A stretch of 28,563 nucleotides of DNA, from positions 1 to 28,563 of the forward strand of contig UQTN01000011.1 of the NCBI GenBank assembly GCA_900543945.1, written 5' to 3'. The notes below the pieces were generated by a model. That model had not been told where the DNA came from and searched no databases. It saw nothing but the letters and a program-made list of their open reading frames with translations. The position numbers were made by a program, and so were the translations under genes. The DNA is from an uncultured Collinsella sp. GTDB taxonomy: Bacteria > Actinomycetota > Coriobacteriia > Coriobacteriales > Coriobacteriaceae. Position 1 is the first letter of the stretch. Each line of letters begins with the position of its first letter. Shown here in pieces: positions 7,173 to 14,789 of the stretch.

Positions 7173-8099
7173 ATGCAATCTCGACAACAGCGCGACGCGC
7201 ATCCACAGCCGGTATGCAGCCGTCGCATCTTTTTGGGTAGCGCTCTCGCTGCGAGCGCTTCTGCCGTCGCCGGCGCACTTGCCGGCTGCCAGCGTCCCTC
7301 CACGCTGGAAGTAGTTCAGCCCACGACGGGCGGCGGTCGCGATGACCTGTCCGATTCCGTTATCGGCAAGGATAAGATCCGCATCGGCATGGAGGCGGCC
7401 TACGCCCCGTACAACTGGCAGGTTTCCGAGGCCAGCGAGTTCACGATCCCCATCGACAACGTGCAGGGCGCCTATGCCGATGGCTACGACGTGCAGATCG
7501 CCAAGATCGTCTGCAAGGCTCTCGGCGGCGAGCCCGTTGCCGTCAAGCAGAGCTTCTCGGGCCTTATCGACTCGCTCAACAACGGCCAGATTGACCTCAT
7601 CATCGCCGGCATGAGCGCCACGCCCGAGCGCGAGGAGTCCGTCGGTTTTTCCGACCCGTACTTTATTGGCTACTTTGGCCTGTTCGTAAAAGAGAGCTCG
7701 CCCTACCAAAACGCCACCAAGCTCAGCGACTTCAGCGGTGCCACGGTGCTCGGCCAAAAGGACACCATGCTCGATACCGTCATCGACGAGATTCCGGGCG
7801 TTGTGCACAAGAACCCGGTCGATTCGGTCCCCACGGTGTTCTCGAATCTGCTGCAGGGCACGTGCGACGCCGTGACCTACAACACTGAGAACGAAAAGGG
7901 CTATATGGCCCAAAATCCCGGTATCGTCCCCATCCACTTTGCCGAGGGCGAGGGCTTTAAGCAGGAGGTCACGGCAAATGTCGGTTGCCGCAAGGGCTCG
8001 GACAAACTGCTTAAGCTCATCGACAAGACACTCAAGGGCATTAGCCAAGAGGAGCGCGACCAAATGTGGGACGCGTGCCTCGACCGTCAGCCGGCATAG
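7173..8099 (+). CDS. Polar amino-acid ABC transporter, substrate-binding lipoprotein
   Basis: A 308-residue extracytoplasmic binding protein of the family 3 (HisJ/GlnH) type. The signal peptide contains SRRIFLG (17-23), which fits a twin-arginine motif, then an Ala-rich hydrophobic stretch and the lipobox LAGC with C39 as the lipidation site. The mature part shows IRIGMEAAYAPYNW, the ligand-contact stretch IDLIIAGMSATPEREESVGFSDPY and a TYNTENEKGYMAQ hinge/lobe-2 region. GGGAAGG (7160-7166) precedes ATG 7173. Only 9 bp separate it from the permease gene, so the three ABC genes form one operon. Ligand class (polar amino acid) is inferred from family; the precise ligand cannot be read from the sequence. 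Confidence 0.9.
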   Translation: MQSRQQRDAHPQPVCSRRIFLGSALAASASAVAGALAGCQRPSTLEVVQPTTGGGRDDLSDSVIGKDKIRIGMEAAYAPYNWQVSEASEFTIPIDNVQGAYADGYDVQIAKIVCKALGGEPVAVKQSFSGLIDSLNNGQIDLIIAGMSATPEREESVGFSDPYFIGYFGLFVKESSPYQNATKLSDFSGATVLGQKDTMLDTVIDEIPGVVHKNPVDSVPTVFSNLLQGTCDAVTYNTENEKGYMAQNPGIVPIHFAEGEGFKQEVTANVGCRKGSDKLLKLIDKTLKGISQEERDQMWDACLDRQPA

Positions 8100-8108
8100 G
8101 GAGGCAGC

Positions 8109-9257
8109 ATGAAAGGCATCAATCGTCTGGCCTCCTTTATCAAGGCCGACCACCGTTATGTGTACCTGGGCACGAGCGTTATCGCGGCGCTCGGCTTGGC
8201 ATTTAGCCAGCGCAACCCCACGCCGCTGAGCTTTTTGGCGCCCACCGGCATCTTCCAGGATTGCCTTTGGGCGATTCTTTGGGCCTGGATCGTCGTGTCG
8301 GCGGCAGCGCTCGTCACCAAGGTTATGCACTGGAGCGACTATCGCGAAAAGTCACCGTTTGCATCCGAGCGTTTCCGTCGCGGCGCGCGCCTGGGCAGCT
8401 ATGTCGTGGTCGTCATCGCGGCGATCTTCTTTGTCGACCGCTGCGTCATGTCGTTTATCGATCTGGTGCAGGTGAGCATTGTCTCGGACTCCAATCCCAG
8501 CGACTTTCTGTCGAGCTTGGTCTACATGACCTACAAGAGCGGCGACTTCTTTATCCGCGGTATCGAGATCACCATCGCGCTTGCCACCTTCGGCACGGTC
8601 ATCGCCTTCTTCTTGGCGCTGCTCTTTGTGTTCTTGCGCACCCAGACCTTCGATCGCGTCGACAACGACCTGGTGCGCTTCTTTAAGAGCATTGGCCGAG
8701 GCTTTGCGACCGTCTATTCCACCGTCGTGCGCGGCACGCCCATGATGGTCCAGGGCCTGCTCATCTATTACGCGGGCTTTACCGTTTTGCGCGGCATGGG
8801 CTTCGAGACCGCTCAGGCCAACCAGATCTGGAGTACCTTCACCGCCGGCCTCGTCACCATCTCGCTCAACTCCACCGCCTACATGATGGAGGTCCTGCGC
8901 GGCGGCATCGAGTCCATCGATCCCGGCCAGGCCGAGGCAGCGCGCTCGCTGGGCCTGTCGCAGTGGCAGGCCATGCGCAAAGTCGTGTTCCCCCAAGGCA
9001 TTAAAAACGCGATTCCGGCGCTCACCAACGAGCTCATCATCAACATTAAGGACTCGTCGGTGCTCTCGGTCATCGGCGTGTTCGACCTTATGTACGCTAC
9101 TACCACGGTCGCCGGCGTGTACTACCGCCAGATGGAGGTCTACTGCGTGGCGCTCGTGGTCTACCTGATCCTGACACTCGTGGCGAGCCGCCTGCTCGAA
9201 GCCTTTGGCAAAAAGCTGGGCGCCGAGGCCCCTGCCACGCTGCCCAGCTCCAACTAG
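8109..9257 (+). CDS. Polar amino-acid ABC transporter, permease with N-terminal membrane extension
   Basis: A 382-residue membrane protein. Residues about 148-370 are the HisM/GlnP-type permease domain, with VRGTPMMVQGLLIYY and the ATPase-contact EAA loop EAARSLGLSQWQAMRKVVFP about 215 bases before the end of the permease core. Family members are usually about 215-250 residues, so the first 145 residues are extra. They hold three likely membrane segments (about 18-33, 50-71 and 95-110) and charged loops, with no recognised domain. GGGAGG precedes ATG 8109. The neighbours are the binding protein upstream and the ATPase downstream, and only one permease gene is present, so the transporter probably works as a homodimer. 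Confidence 0.9.
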   Translation: MKGINRLASFIKADHRYVYLGTSVIAALGLAFSQRNPTPLSFLAPTGIFQDCLWAILWAWIVVSAAALVTKVMHWSDYREKSPFASERFRRGARLGSYVVVVIAAIFFVDRCVMSFIDLVQVSIVSDSNPSDFLSSLVYMTYKSGDFFIRGIEITIALATFGTVIAFFLALLFVFLRTQTFDRVDNDLVRFFKSIGRGFATVYSTVVRGTPMMVQGLLIYYAGFTVLRGMGFETAQANQIWSTFTAGLVTISLNSTAYMMEVLRGGIESIDPGQAEAARSLGLSQWQAMRKVVFPQGIKNAIPALTNELIINIKDSSVLSVIGVFDLMYATTTVAGVYYRQMEVYCVALVVYLILTLVASRLLEAFGKKLGAEAPATLPSSN

Positions 9258-9279
9258 GCGCAAGACGAGGAGAATCATC

Positions 9280-10065
9280 ATGGCAGATACCGCCACTACC
9301 GGCACTGCGGCAGCCGTGCAAAACCAAGAGCCGCTTATCCGCGTCGAGGGCCTGCGCAAGAGCTTTGGCTCACTCGAGGTACTCAAGGGCATCGACCTGT
9401 CCGTCAATTCCGGTGAGGTTGTCACCATCATCGGCGCCTCGGGCTCGGGCAAATCGACCTTCCTGCGCTGCCTCAACCTGCTCGAGACCCCGGACGCGGG
9501 CCACATCTGGTTCCACGGCCAGGACCTCACGGCCGAGCGCTGCAACATCAACAAATTGCGCGAGGACATCGGCATGGTGTTCCAGGGCTTTAACCTGTTC
9601 AACAACATGGATGTGCTCGACAACTGCACGCTCGCGCCCGTCACGCTCAAAAAGATGAGCAAGGCCGAGGCCGAGAAGGTCGCGATGGAGCATCTGACGA
9701 GCGTGGGACTCGAAAAGTTCGCGCACGCCGCCGTTGGCCGCCTGTCCGGTGGTCAAAAACAGCGCGTGGCCATCGCTCGTGCCCTATGTATGAATCCGCA
9801 GATCATGCTGTTCGACGAGCCGACCTCCGCGCTCGACCCCGAGATCGTGGGCGAGGTGCTCGAGGTCATGCGCAAGCTCGCCGCCGACGGCATGACCATG
9901 GTCGTCGTCACGCACGAGATGGCCTTTGCCCGCACGGTGTCCGACCGCGTGGTCTTTATGGACAAGGGCGTGGTGCTCGAGGATGCCGCGCCGGCCGAGC
10001 TCTTCGGCAACCCCAAACACCAGCGCACTCGTGAGTTCCTCTCTCGCTATCTCGAGGACAAATAA
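9280..10065 (+). CDS. Polar amino-acid ABC transporter, ATP-binding protein (GlnQ/HisP type)
   Basis: A 261-residue ATPase with all expected motifs: Walker A GASGSGKST (52-60), Q-loop FQGFNLF (101-107), signature LSGGQKQR (155-162), Walker B IMLFDEPTSALDPE and the H-loop in VVVTHEM. It powers the importer made with the lipoprotein and permease encoded just upstream. The start is ATG 9280, with GAGGAG (9268-9273) and a 22-bp gap after the permease gene. The open frame extends back to 9205 inside the permease gene, but that start has no ribosome site and would add non-homologous residues. A hairpin at 10089-10114 closes the operon. Confidence 0.95.
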   Translation: MADTATTGTAAAVQNQEPLIRVEGLRKSFGSLEVLKGIDLSVNSGEVVTIIGASGSGKSTFLRCLNLLETPDAGHIWFHGQDLTAERCNINKLREDIGMVFQGFNLFNNMDVLDNCTLAPVTLKKMSKAEAEKVAMEHLTSVGLEKFAHAAVGRLSGGQKQRVAIARALCMNPQIMLFDEPTSALDPEIVGEVLEVMRKLAADGMTMVVVTHEMAFARTVSDRVVFMDKGVVLEDAAPAELFGNPKHQRTREFLSRYLEDK

Positions 10066-10088
10066 CCGACCGCAAACGCTTACGTTGC

Positions 10089-10114
10089 AGGGCCGCTCCC
10101 GTGGGGCGGCCTTT
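10089..10114 (+). terminator. Rho-independent terminator after the ABC importer
   Basis: A stem of about 9 bp, GGCCGCTCC-type arm at 10091-10099 with 10103-10111 (one G-U), has a 3-nt loop and is followed by TTTG. The T-run is short, so termination may be partial, and the peptidase gene starts 24 bp later. Confidence 0.65.
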
Positions 10115-10137
10115 GTCGTCACAATCGAAAGGATGTC

Positions 10138-11553
10138 ATGGCCGAGGTTTGGCGCTTCTTTGCGCATGAGGACGATTTTGCCGATATAGACGAGGTCAGC
10201 GCGTGCGAGCGCTTGGGCCGCGTGCTGTCGTTTCCGACCATTTCGAGCATGGATGCCGAGGCGGTGGACTGGCAGCCCTTCGACGACCTGCGCGCCTATA
10301 TGCAGCAGGCCTGGCCGCGCGTGTTTGCGGCGGGCGAGGTCGAGCTTATCGACCACTCGCTGTTGGTGACGCTTGTCGGCTCCGACCCTGCTCTCAATCC
10401 CGTTATGCTCATGGGCCACATGGACGTGGTCCCCGTGGTGCCGGGTACCGAGGCCGACTGGACGCACGCCCCCTTTAGCGGGCACGTGGACGACACCTAC
10501 ATTTGGGGCCGCGGCGCTATCGACATGAAGGATCAGGTCGCAGGCATTCTCGAGGCGGTTGAGTATGCATTGGCGCACGGTTGGGAGCACAAGCGTTCGC
10601 TGTTGCTCGCCTTTGGCCAGGACGAGGAAACCACGCAGTACGGCGCTGGAGCTATCGGCCGCGTGCTCGAGGAGCGCGGTGTTGAGCTCGAGTTCCTGAT
10701 CGACGAGGGCGACTACCGCATCGTTCCGGCTGCCGAGTACGGCGCGGGCGAGGGCTGGCTTATGCATGCCGACCTGGCCGAAAAGGGCTATGCCGATATC
10801 GTGCTCAAGACGAAGAGCGCGGGCGGGCATTCGTCTAACCCCTACGGCGGCACGTCGCTCGAGGTGCTCAGCCGTGCCATCGCCGCAATCTGCGATATCG
10901 AGTGGCCGACGCGCGTGACCGATCTGCTTGCCGCGCAGCTTGTCGAGCTGGGGCTCTACACGGCGGATGAGATTGCCGCCAACGGGGGCGCCATTGTCCG
11001 CGATTGCCTCGCCAGCAAGAAGCTCTATCCGCTGGTGACGACCACCTGCGCGCCCACGCAGATCGAGGGAGGCAGCGCCGGCGCCAACGTGATGCCGCAG
11101 GATATGTGGGCCAACATTAACTTCCGCATGCTCGAGGGCACGAGCGTGGCCGACGTTGTGGCGCGCTGCCGTGAGGCGGTTGCCGGGGCGGACCTTGCCG
11201 GTCGTGTCGAAGTGGAGCTGGGCCCCGGCAGCTCCGAGCCCTCGCCGTCCCCGCGCATCGGTGGTCCCGGCCTCGAGGCGGTTCGCTCCATCGCCGCCCG
11301 CTATTTCTGCGATCCAAAGGGGACGGAGGAAAACGGATCATCCGAGCCGTTGGCGATTGTCCCCTCGACCGTGATCGGCGCGACCGACGCTGCCAACTAC
11401 CAGCACATTTGCTCCGAATGCATTCGTTTTTCGGCGTTTGTGGTCGACGATGACGAGTGCGACCGCGGCGTCCACGGCACCAACGAGCGCATCACCCGCC
11501 GCGCCTACCTCCAGGGTGTTCGCTTCCTCATCGCCCTGCTCCATACGCTCTAG
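10138..11553 (+). CDS. M20-family metallopeptidase (PM20D1/acetylornithine deacetylase-like)
   Basis: A 471-residue hydrolase of the M20 zinc peptidase family. The predicted metal ligands and catalytic acids are visible: MGHMDVVP (H94, D96 just after), GRGAIDMK (D129), GQDEETT (E163 general base, E164 ligand), FLIDEG (D189) and a C-terminal His in GVHGTNERI. A dimerisation-type lid lies between about 210 and 365 (GGHSSNPYGG). It should remove or cut N-acyl or dipeptide groups; the substrate is unknown. GAAAGGA (10127-10133) precedes ATG 10138. Residues about 392-401 (DPKGTEENGS) are encoded by a GGGGAC-core repeat and look like an in-frame insertion next to the IVPSTVIGATDA segment. Its place after an amino-acid importer suggests peptide or amino-acid use. 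Confidence 0.87.
   Translation: MAEVWRFFAHEDDFADIDEVSACERLGRVLSFPTISSMDAEAVDWQPFDDLRAYMQQAWPRVFAAGEVELIDHSLLVTLVGSDPALNPVMLMGHMDVVPVVPGTEADWTHAPFSGHVDDTYIWGRGAIDMKDQVAGILEAVEYALAHGWEHKRSLLLAFGQDEETTQYGAGAIGRVLEERGVELEFLIDEGDYRIVPAAEYGAGEGWLMHADLAEKGYADIVLKTKSAGGHSSNPYGGTSLEVLSRAIAAICDIEWPTRVTDLLAAQLVELGLYTADEIAANGGAIVRDCLASKKLYPLVTTTCAPTQIEGGSAGANVMPQDMWANINFRMLEGTSVADVVARCREAVAGADLAGRVEVELGPGSSEPSPSPRIGGPGLEAVRSIAARYFCDPKGTEENGSSEPLAIVPSTVIGATDAANYQHICSECIRFSAFVVDDDECDRGVHGTNERITRRAYLQGVRFLIALLHTL
11311..11339. repeat. Possible GGGGAC-core repeat inside the M20 peptidase gene
   Basis: GATCC (11311-11315) and GGATC (11335-11339) flank a purine-rich stretch containing AAAGGGGACGGAGGAAAAC. It contributes residues of about 392-401 in frame. 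The core matches the GGGGAC motif of the intergenic repeats in this window. The inner part does not form a long stem, so the assignment rests on motif similarity alone. Confidence 0.35.
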
Positions 11554-11587
11554 AATCCGACAAAGGGACTCTCCCTTTGTCGGATTC
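11553..11587. repeat. GGGAC-core perfect hairpin overlapping the peptidase stop codon
   Basis: A perfect 16-bp stem: GAATCCGACAAAGGGA (11553-11568) pairs with TCCCTTTGTCGGATTC (11572-11587) around the loop CTC. The first base is the last base of the TAG stop. No T-run follows, so this resembles the element at 4874-4904 more than a classic terminator, although it would still block exonucleases. Confidence 0.75.
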
Positions 11588-11782
11588 CGTGCGGGTTATA
11601 TGCAGGTTTGCCTGCGCACGCTATCATGTATGGATTAGACCGCAACTATGTACCCCGTACGCGAAGGGATGCGCATGTATCTGAAGATCGACATGCTCTA
11701 GCTGGACTTACCCCCGCAATGGCGCCGTGCGCCCCATCAATTCTGCCGATTTTCACCTTCACGCATATAAAGGAGTCCCGTC

Positions 11783-12850
11783 ATGCGCGACAAGCTCGAA
11801 AAGATTATCAAGGCCTACGAGGAACTCGAGAAGAAGCTCTCCGACCCGGCCGTCGCCTCCGATATCAAGGAGTTCACGCGTCTCAACAAGGAGTACGCGC
11901 ACCAGTCCGACCTCATCGCCGCCTCGCGCGAGTACATCGGCGCGCTCGATGACATCGAGGCCGCCAAGGAAATGCTCCACGATACTACCGATGCCGATGA
12001 GAAGGAGATGCTCCAGATGGATATCTCCGAAAACGAGGCCAAGCTTCCCCAGCTCGAGGAAGACATTAAGTACATGCTCATCCCGAGCGACCCCAATGAC
12101 GACAAGAACACCATCGTCGAGATTCGCTCCGCCGCCGGTGGCGACGAGGCGGCCATCTTTGCCGGCGATCTGTACAAGATGTACCAGCGCTTCTGCGAGT
12201 CGCGCGGCTGGAAGACCACCGTGCTCGACTCCAGTCCCAGCGAGGCCGGCGGCTTTAAGTCCATCGAGTTCAAGGTCGAGGGCGATCGCGTCTACTCCGT
12301 CATGAAGTTCGAGTCCGGCGTGCATCGCGTCCAGCGCGTCCCCAAGACCGAGTCCCAGGGCCGCATTCAGACCTCCACGGCTACCGTCGCCGTACTTCCC
12401 GAGGCCGAGGAAATCGACGTCCAGATCAACCAGTCTGACCTGCGCATCGACACCTACTGCGCCTCCGGCCCTGGCGGTCAGTGCGTTAACACCACCTACT
12501 CTGCCGTGCGCATCACCCACTTGCCCACCAACACCGTGGTGCAGTCGCAGGAACAGCGCTCCCAGATCCAGAACCGCGAGGTCTGCATGCAGATGCTGCG
12601 TGCCCGCCTCTACGAGATGGAGCTCGAGCGTCAGCAGGCTGAGCTCGGTGCCGAGCGCCAGAGTCAGATCGGCCACGGCAACCGTTCCGAAAAGATTCGT
12701 ACCTACAACCAGCCCCAGGACCGCGTGACCGACCACCGCATCGGTTTCAACTCCACCTACAACGGTGTCCTTCTGGGCGACCAACTCGGCACCGTGATCG
12801 AGGCACTCGCCGCCGCCGAGCGCGCCGAGAAGCTGGCACAGGCTGTGTAG
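11783..12850 (+). CDS. prfA: Peptide chain release factor 1 (RF1)
   Basis: A 355-residue release factor that recognises UAA and UAG and triggers peptidyl-tRNA hydrolysis. The stop-codon tripeptide is PKT (187-189, in RVPKTESQGR) and the catalytic GGQ is at 231-233 in SGPGGQCVNTTYSAVRIT; RF2 would have SPF instead of PxT. Length is normal. AAAGGAG precedes ATG 11783. The 195 bp between the upstream hairpin and this gene hold a possible weak promoter (TTGCCT at 11608 with a poor -10 near 11629). PrmC, which methylates the Gln of GGQ, is encoded downstream but separated by a 665-bp repeat-rich gap, unlike the usual close prfA-prmC pairing. Confidence 0.97.
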   Translation: MRDKLEKIIKAYEELEKKLSDPAVASDIKEFTRLNKEYAHQSDLIAASREYIGALDDIEAAKEMLHDTTDADEKEMLQMDISENEAKLPQLEEDIKYMLIPSDPNDDKNTIVEIRSAAGGDEAAIFAGDLYKMYQRFCESRGWKTTVLDSSPSEAGGFKSIEFKVEGDRVYSVMKFESGVHRVQRVPKTESQGRIQTSTATVAVLPEAEEIDVQINQSDLRIDTYCASGPGGQCVNTTYSAVRITHLPTNTVVQSQEQRSQIQNREVCMQMLRARLYEMELERQQAELGAERQSQIGHGNRSEKIRTYNQPQDRVTDHRIGFNSTYNGVLLGDQLGTVIEALAAAERAEKLAQAV

Positions 12851-12855
12851 TGGGC

Positions 12856-12993
12856 TACGCGGTTTTGCCAAACCGCGTAACGGCTCGACGCTGCAAACGC
12901 CCCTAAGCGGCAATCTGACGTTCAATCGTCGGTCGCGTACCAAAGTACGCTTCCCTCCTCTTTCACGTCACCTTGCTCGCTTAGGGGCGTTTT
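12856..12993 (+). ncRNA. Stop-proximal structured element, copy B (most complete)
   Basis: It begins 5 nt after the prfA stop with a perfect 10-bp hairpin (12856-12865 with 12870-12879, loop TGCC). The conserved block CGACGCTGC (12886-12894) follows. A 15-bp perfect stem then encloses 68 nt: AAACGCCCCTAAGCG (12895-12909) with CGCTTAGGGGCGTTT (12978-12992). Inside are TGACGT/ACGTCA (12916-12921 with 12965-12970) and the hairpin GCGTAC-CAAA-GTACGC (12935-12950). The closing arm ends in TTTT, so the whole may act as a large terminator or an independent structured RNA. Confidence 0.6.
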
Positions 12994-13009
12994 CGCTGAC
13001 TTATGCTCA

Positions 13010-13127
13010 ACCTGCGGCGTTGTCTTGCTCCGGATGCAGTCATTGGGGACAGACATAAATGAGTACCTACCTGCGGCGTTGCCATCGCTGCCGAATAGTC
13101 ATTGGGGACGTTCTTAAATGACTAGGT
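13010..13127. repeat. Tandem pair of imperfect 59-bp units with GGGGAC-core inverted repeats
   Basis: Units 13010-13068 and 13069-13127 have the same length and share ACCTGCGGCGTTG at the left, GTCATTGGGGAC in the middle and TAAATGA at the right. Each holds a small inverted repeat (TCATT with AATGA in unit 1; AGTCATT with AATGACT, 13097-13103 with 13117-13123, in unit 2). The divergence outside the core suggests an old duplication or two independent insertions at a preferred site. Confidence 0.7.
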
Positions 13128-13202
13128 TGGGTAAATTGCTTTTCAAATTTATTCAATTTGTTTTGTTAGAAATTAAGCTATTTACCCGCTTAAAGCAATT
13201 AA
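13128..13202. other. AT-rich intergenic segment with two overlapping inverted repeats
   Basis: Composition drops sharply in GC compared with all flanking sequence. GGGTAAAT (13129-13136) pairs with ATTTACCC (13180-13187), and AATTGCTTT (13134-13142) pairs with AAAGCAATT (13192-13200). The left arms overlap by three bases, so both cannot form fully together. No gene is seen. The composition suggests acquired DNA. Confidence 0.45.
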
Positions 13203-13376
13203 CGGTATGCATCTGCAATTGAAAATATTGCTCGAAAAATCGTCCAAGAAGTCGCGGGGTCCTTTTTGGTGCGTCGCGCGTCAAGCGATGTGGCAAGTTC
13301 TTGGTTAGATATTGGTCAGTTTTGGGGCAACCTTGCCAAAAGCTTGACGGATGCAGATTTAGACGTCGACGAATGA
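13203..13376 (+). pseudogene. Possible gene remnant without a start codon
   Basis: An open stretch of 57 codons ends in TGA at 13374-13376, is preceded in frame by TAA, and has no usable start near its beginning. It reads plausibly protein-like (for example IENIARKIVQEVAGSFLVRR and WLDIGQFWGNLAKSL) and ends in an acidic tail. I do not recognise it. It may be the end of a decayed gene brought in with the AT-rich segment, or chance. Confidence 0.2.
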
Positions 13377-13440
13377 ACACTTCAGGTGGGCTCCAAGCAA
13401 AAATCTGGGCTGATTCTCGATAATCGCCTTCAATCGTCCC

Positions 13441-13467
13441 TTGTCGTGCGTCGCCCTCGCGTACAAT
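13441..13467 (+). promoter_or_regulatory. Putative prmC promoter
   Basis: TTGTCG (13441-13446) and TACAAT (13462-13467) are separated by 15 bp, about 48 bp before the prmC start. The -10 box equals that of the ATP synthase promoter; the spacing is short and the -35 weak. A separate promoter is expected because repeats and hairpins separate prmC from prfA. Confidence 0.4.
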
Positions 13468-13515
13468 CTGCTCCGACATTCGCGCGCCGCCCGGCGCATA
13501 AGAGGGGAGGACCCC

Positions 13516-14775
13516 ATGGCAAACGAGATCTGGACCATCAAGCGTTGTCTCGAGTGGACCAAGGAGTACCTGGCCGAGCGCGGTGAGGAGCATCCCCGTC
13601 TTTCTGCCGAGTGGCTGCTGTGCGCAGCAACGGGTCTGGCGCGCATCGACTTATATATGCGCATGGACGAGACGCTCGATGCAGCTCAGCTCGAGACCAT
13701 GCACGCAGCGGTCGTCCGTCGCGCTAAGGGCGAGCCGCTGCAGTACATCACCGGCAGCACGCAGTTCCGCATGATCGACGTCGCGTGCGCACCTGGTGTG
13801 CTCATTCCGCGTCCCGAGACCGAGATGCTCGTCGAGGAAGTCCTCAATTATCTGGATGCCGAGGTGCTGAGCCCCGAGGCTGCCGCCCGTCAGCGCGTTG
13901 AGCTGCCTTGGAACGATGAGGTCGAGCAGGCTCGCAAAGCCGAGGCGGCGCTGGCCGACGAACGCGCGACCGCCGAGCGTCGTGCCGCCAACCTGACGGC
14001 CGCCGATGAGGCTGCGCTGGGTAGCGACGTGCTCGGTAGCCGCGCCTATGCCGAGGAACTTGCCGATCGCGAGGCCAAGGAAGCCGCCGTGCAGGCGGCA
14101 GAAGCAGAGGCCATGGAAACCCCCGAGCCCGAGCTCGACGAATACGGCGTCGCCATTGAGGGCAACGACCAACAGACGACTCCCGCGCAAGATGCCGCCG
14201 AGGCCAACGTGCCTGCCCCAGCCGAGCCCCGCACTGCCCGCGTTCTCGAGGTCGGCTGCGGCACGGGCTGCATCTCGCTCTCGCTTGCCTGGGAGCGTCG
14301 CGGCCACGTCACCTGCACTGCTACCGATATCGAGCCGCGCGCCATCGACCTTGCTACCAAAAACCGCGATGCGCTTGGCCTCACGTCCGACGAGGTCGCC
14401 TTCAGCCTCACGAACCTGGTGAGCTCCATTCCCCGTGAAGAGTGGGGCACCTTTGACGTACTCGTCTCCAACCCGCCCTACATCCCCACCGATGTCATGC
14501 GCTCGCTGCCGCACGAGGTCAAGGACTTTGAGCCCGATCTGGCGCTCGAGGGCGGTGCCGACGGCCTCGATATCTTCCGCCGCCTGCTCAACGCGGCGCC
14601 CTACATGTTGCGCGCCGGCGGCCTGTTTGCCTGCGAGCTCTACGAGGGCGCGCTCGACGCTGCGGCCGAGCTCTGCCGCCAAGCGGGTCTGTCGGACGTG
14701 CGCATCGTCCACGACCTCACCGATCGCCCCCGCATCGTCCGAGCCATCGTCACCGAGCCCAAACAGCGCCAGTAA
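13516..14775 (+). CDS. prmC: Release factor glutamine methyltransferase PrmC (HemK) with a large linker insertion
   Basis: A 419-residue methyltransferase that uses S-adenosylmethionine to N5-methylate the Gln of the release factor GGQ motif. Residues 1-100 are the PrmC N-terminal substrate-binding helices and the hairpin with GVLIPRPETEMLVEE. The SAM site VLEVGCGTGC is at 243-252 and the catalytic NPPY at 319-322 (VSNPPYIPT). Usual length is about 280. In ordinary PrmC only about 20 residues separate RPxTE from the SAM site; here about 140 do. The extra part (about 118-236) is Ala/Glu-rich, charged, helix-prone and probably not folded into the catalytic domain. ATG 13516 is preceded by GGGGAGG (13504-13510); an ATG at 13441 lies on the promoter. 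Confidence 0.93.
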   Translation: MANEIWTIKRCLEWTKEYLAERGEEHPRLSAEWLLCAATGLARIDLYMRMDETLDAAQLETMHAAVVRRAKGEPLQYITGSTQFRMIDVACAPGVLIPRPETEMLVEEVLNYLDAEVLSPEAAARQRVELPWNDEVEQARKAEAALADERATAERRAANLTAADEAALGSDVLGSRAYAEELADREAKEAAVQAAEAEAMETPEPELDEYGVAIEGNDQQTTPAQDAAEANVPAPAEPRTARVLEVGCGTGCISLSLAWERRGHVTCTATDIEPRAIDLATKNRDALGLTSDEVAFSLTNLVSSIPREEWGTFDVLVSNPPYIPTDVMRSLPHEVKDFEPDLALEGGADGLDIFRRLLNAAPYMLRAGGLFACELYEGALDAAAELCRQAGLSDVRIVHDLTDRPRIVRAIVTEPKQRQ

Positions 14776-14789
14776 TATTTATTAACTGG

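Noticed and set aside
11759..12943. Minus-strand open frame of 394 codons opposite prfA
   Set aside because: A shadow of prfA. Its N-terminus resembles the start of another shadow near 28560 only because both read the repeated element through on the reverse strand.
13010..13127. Short CRISPR array
   Set aside because: Only two units, directly adjacent without unique spacers, and no cas genes.
13153..13593. Minus-strand open frame of 146 codons before prmC
   Set aside because: It crosses the prmC promoter and start, mixes AT-rich and GC-rich parts, and has no ribosome site or recognisable domain.
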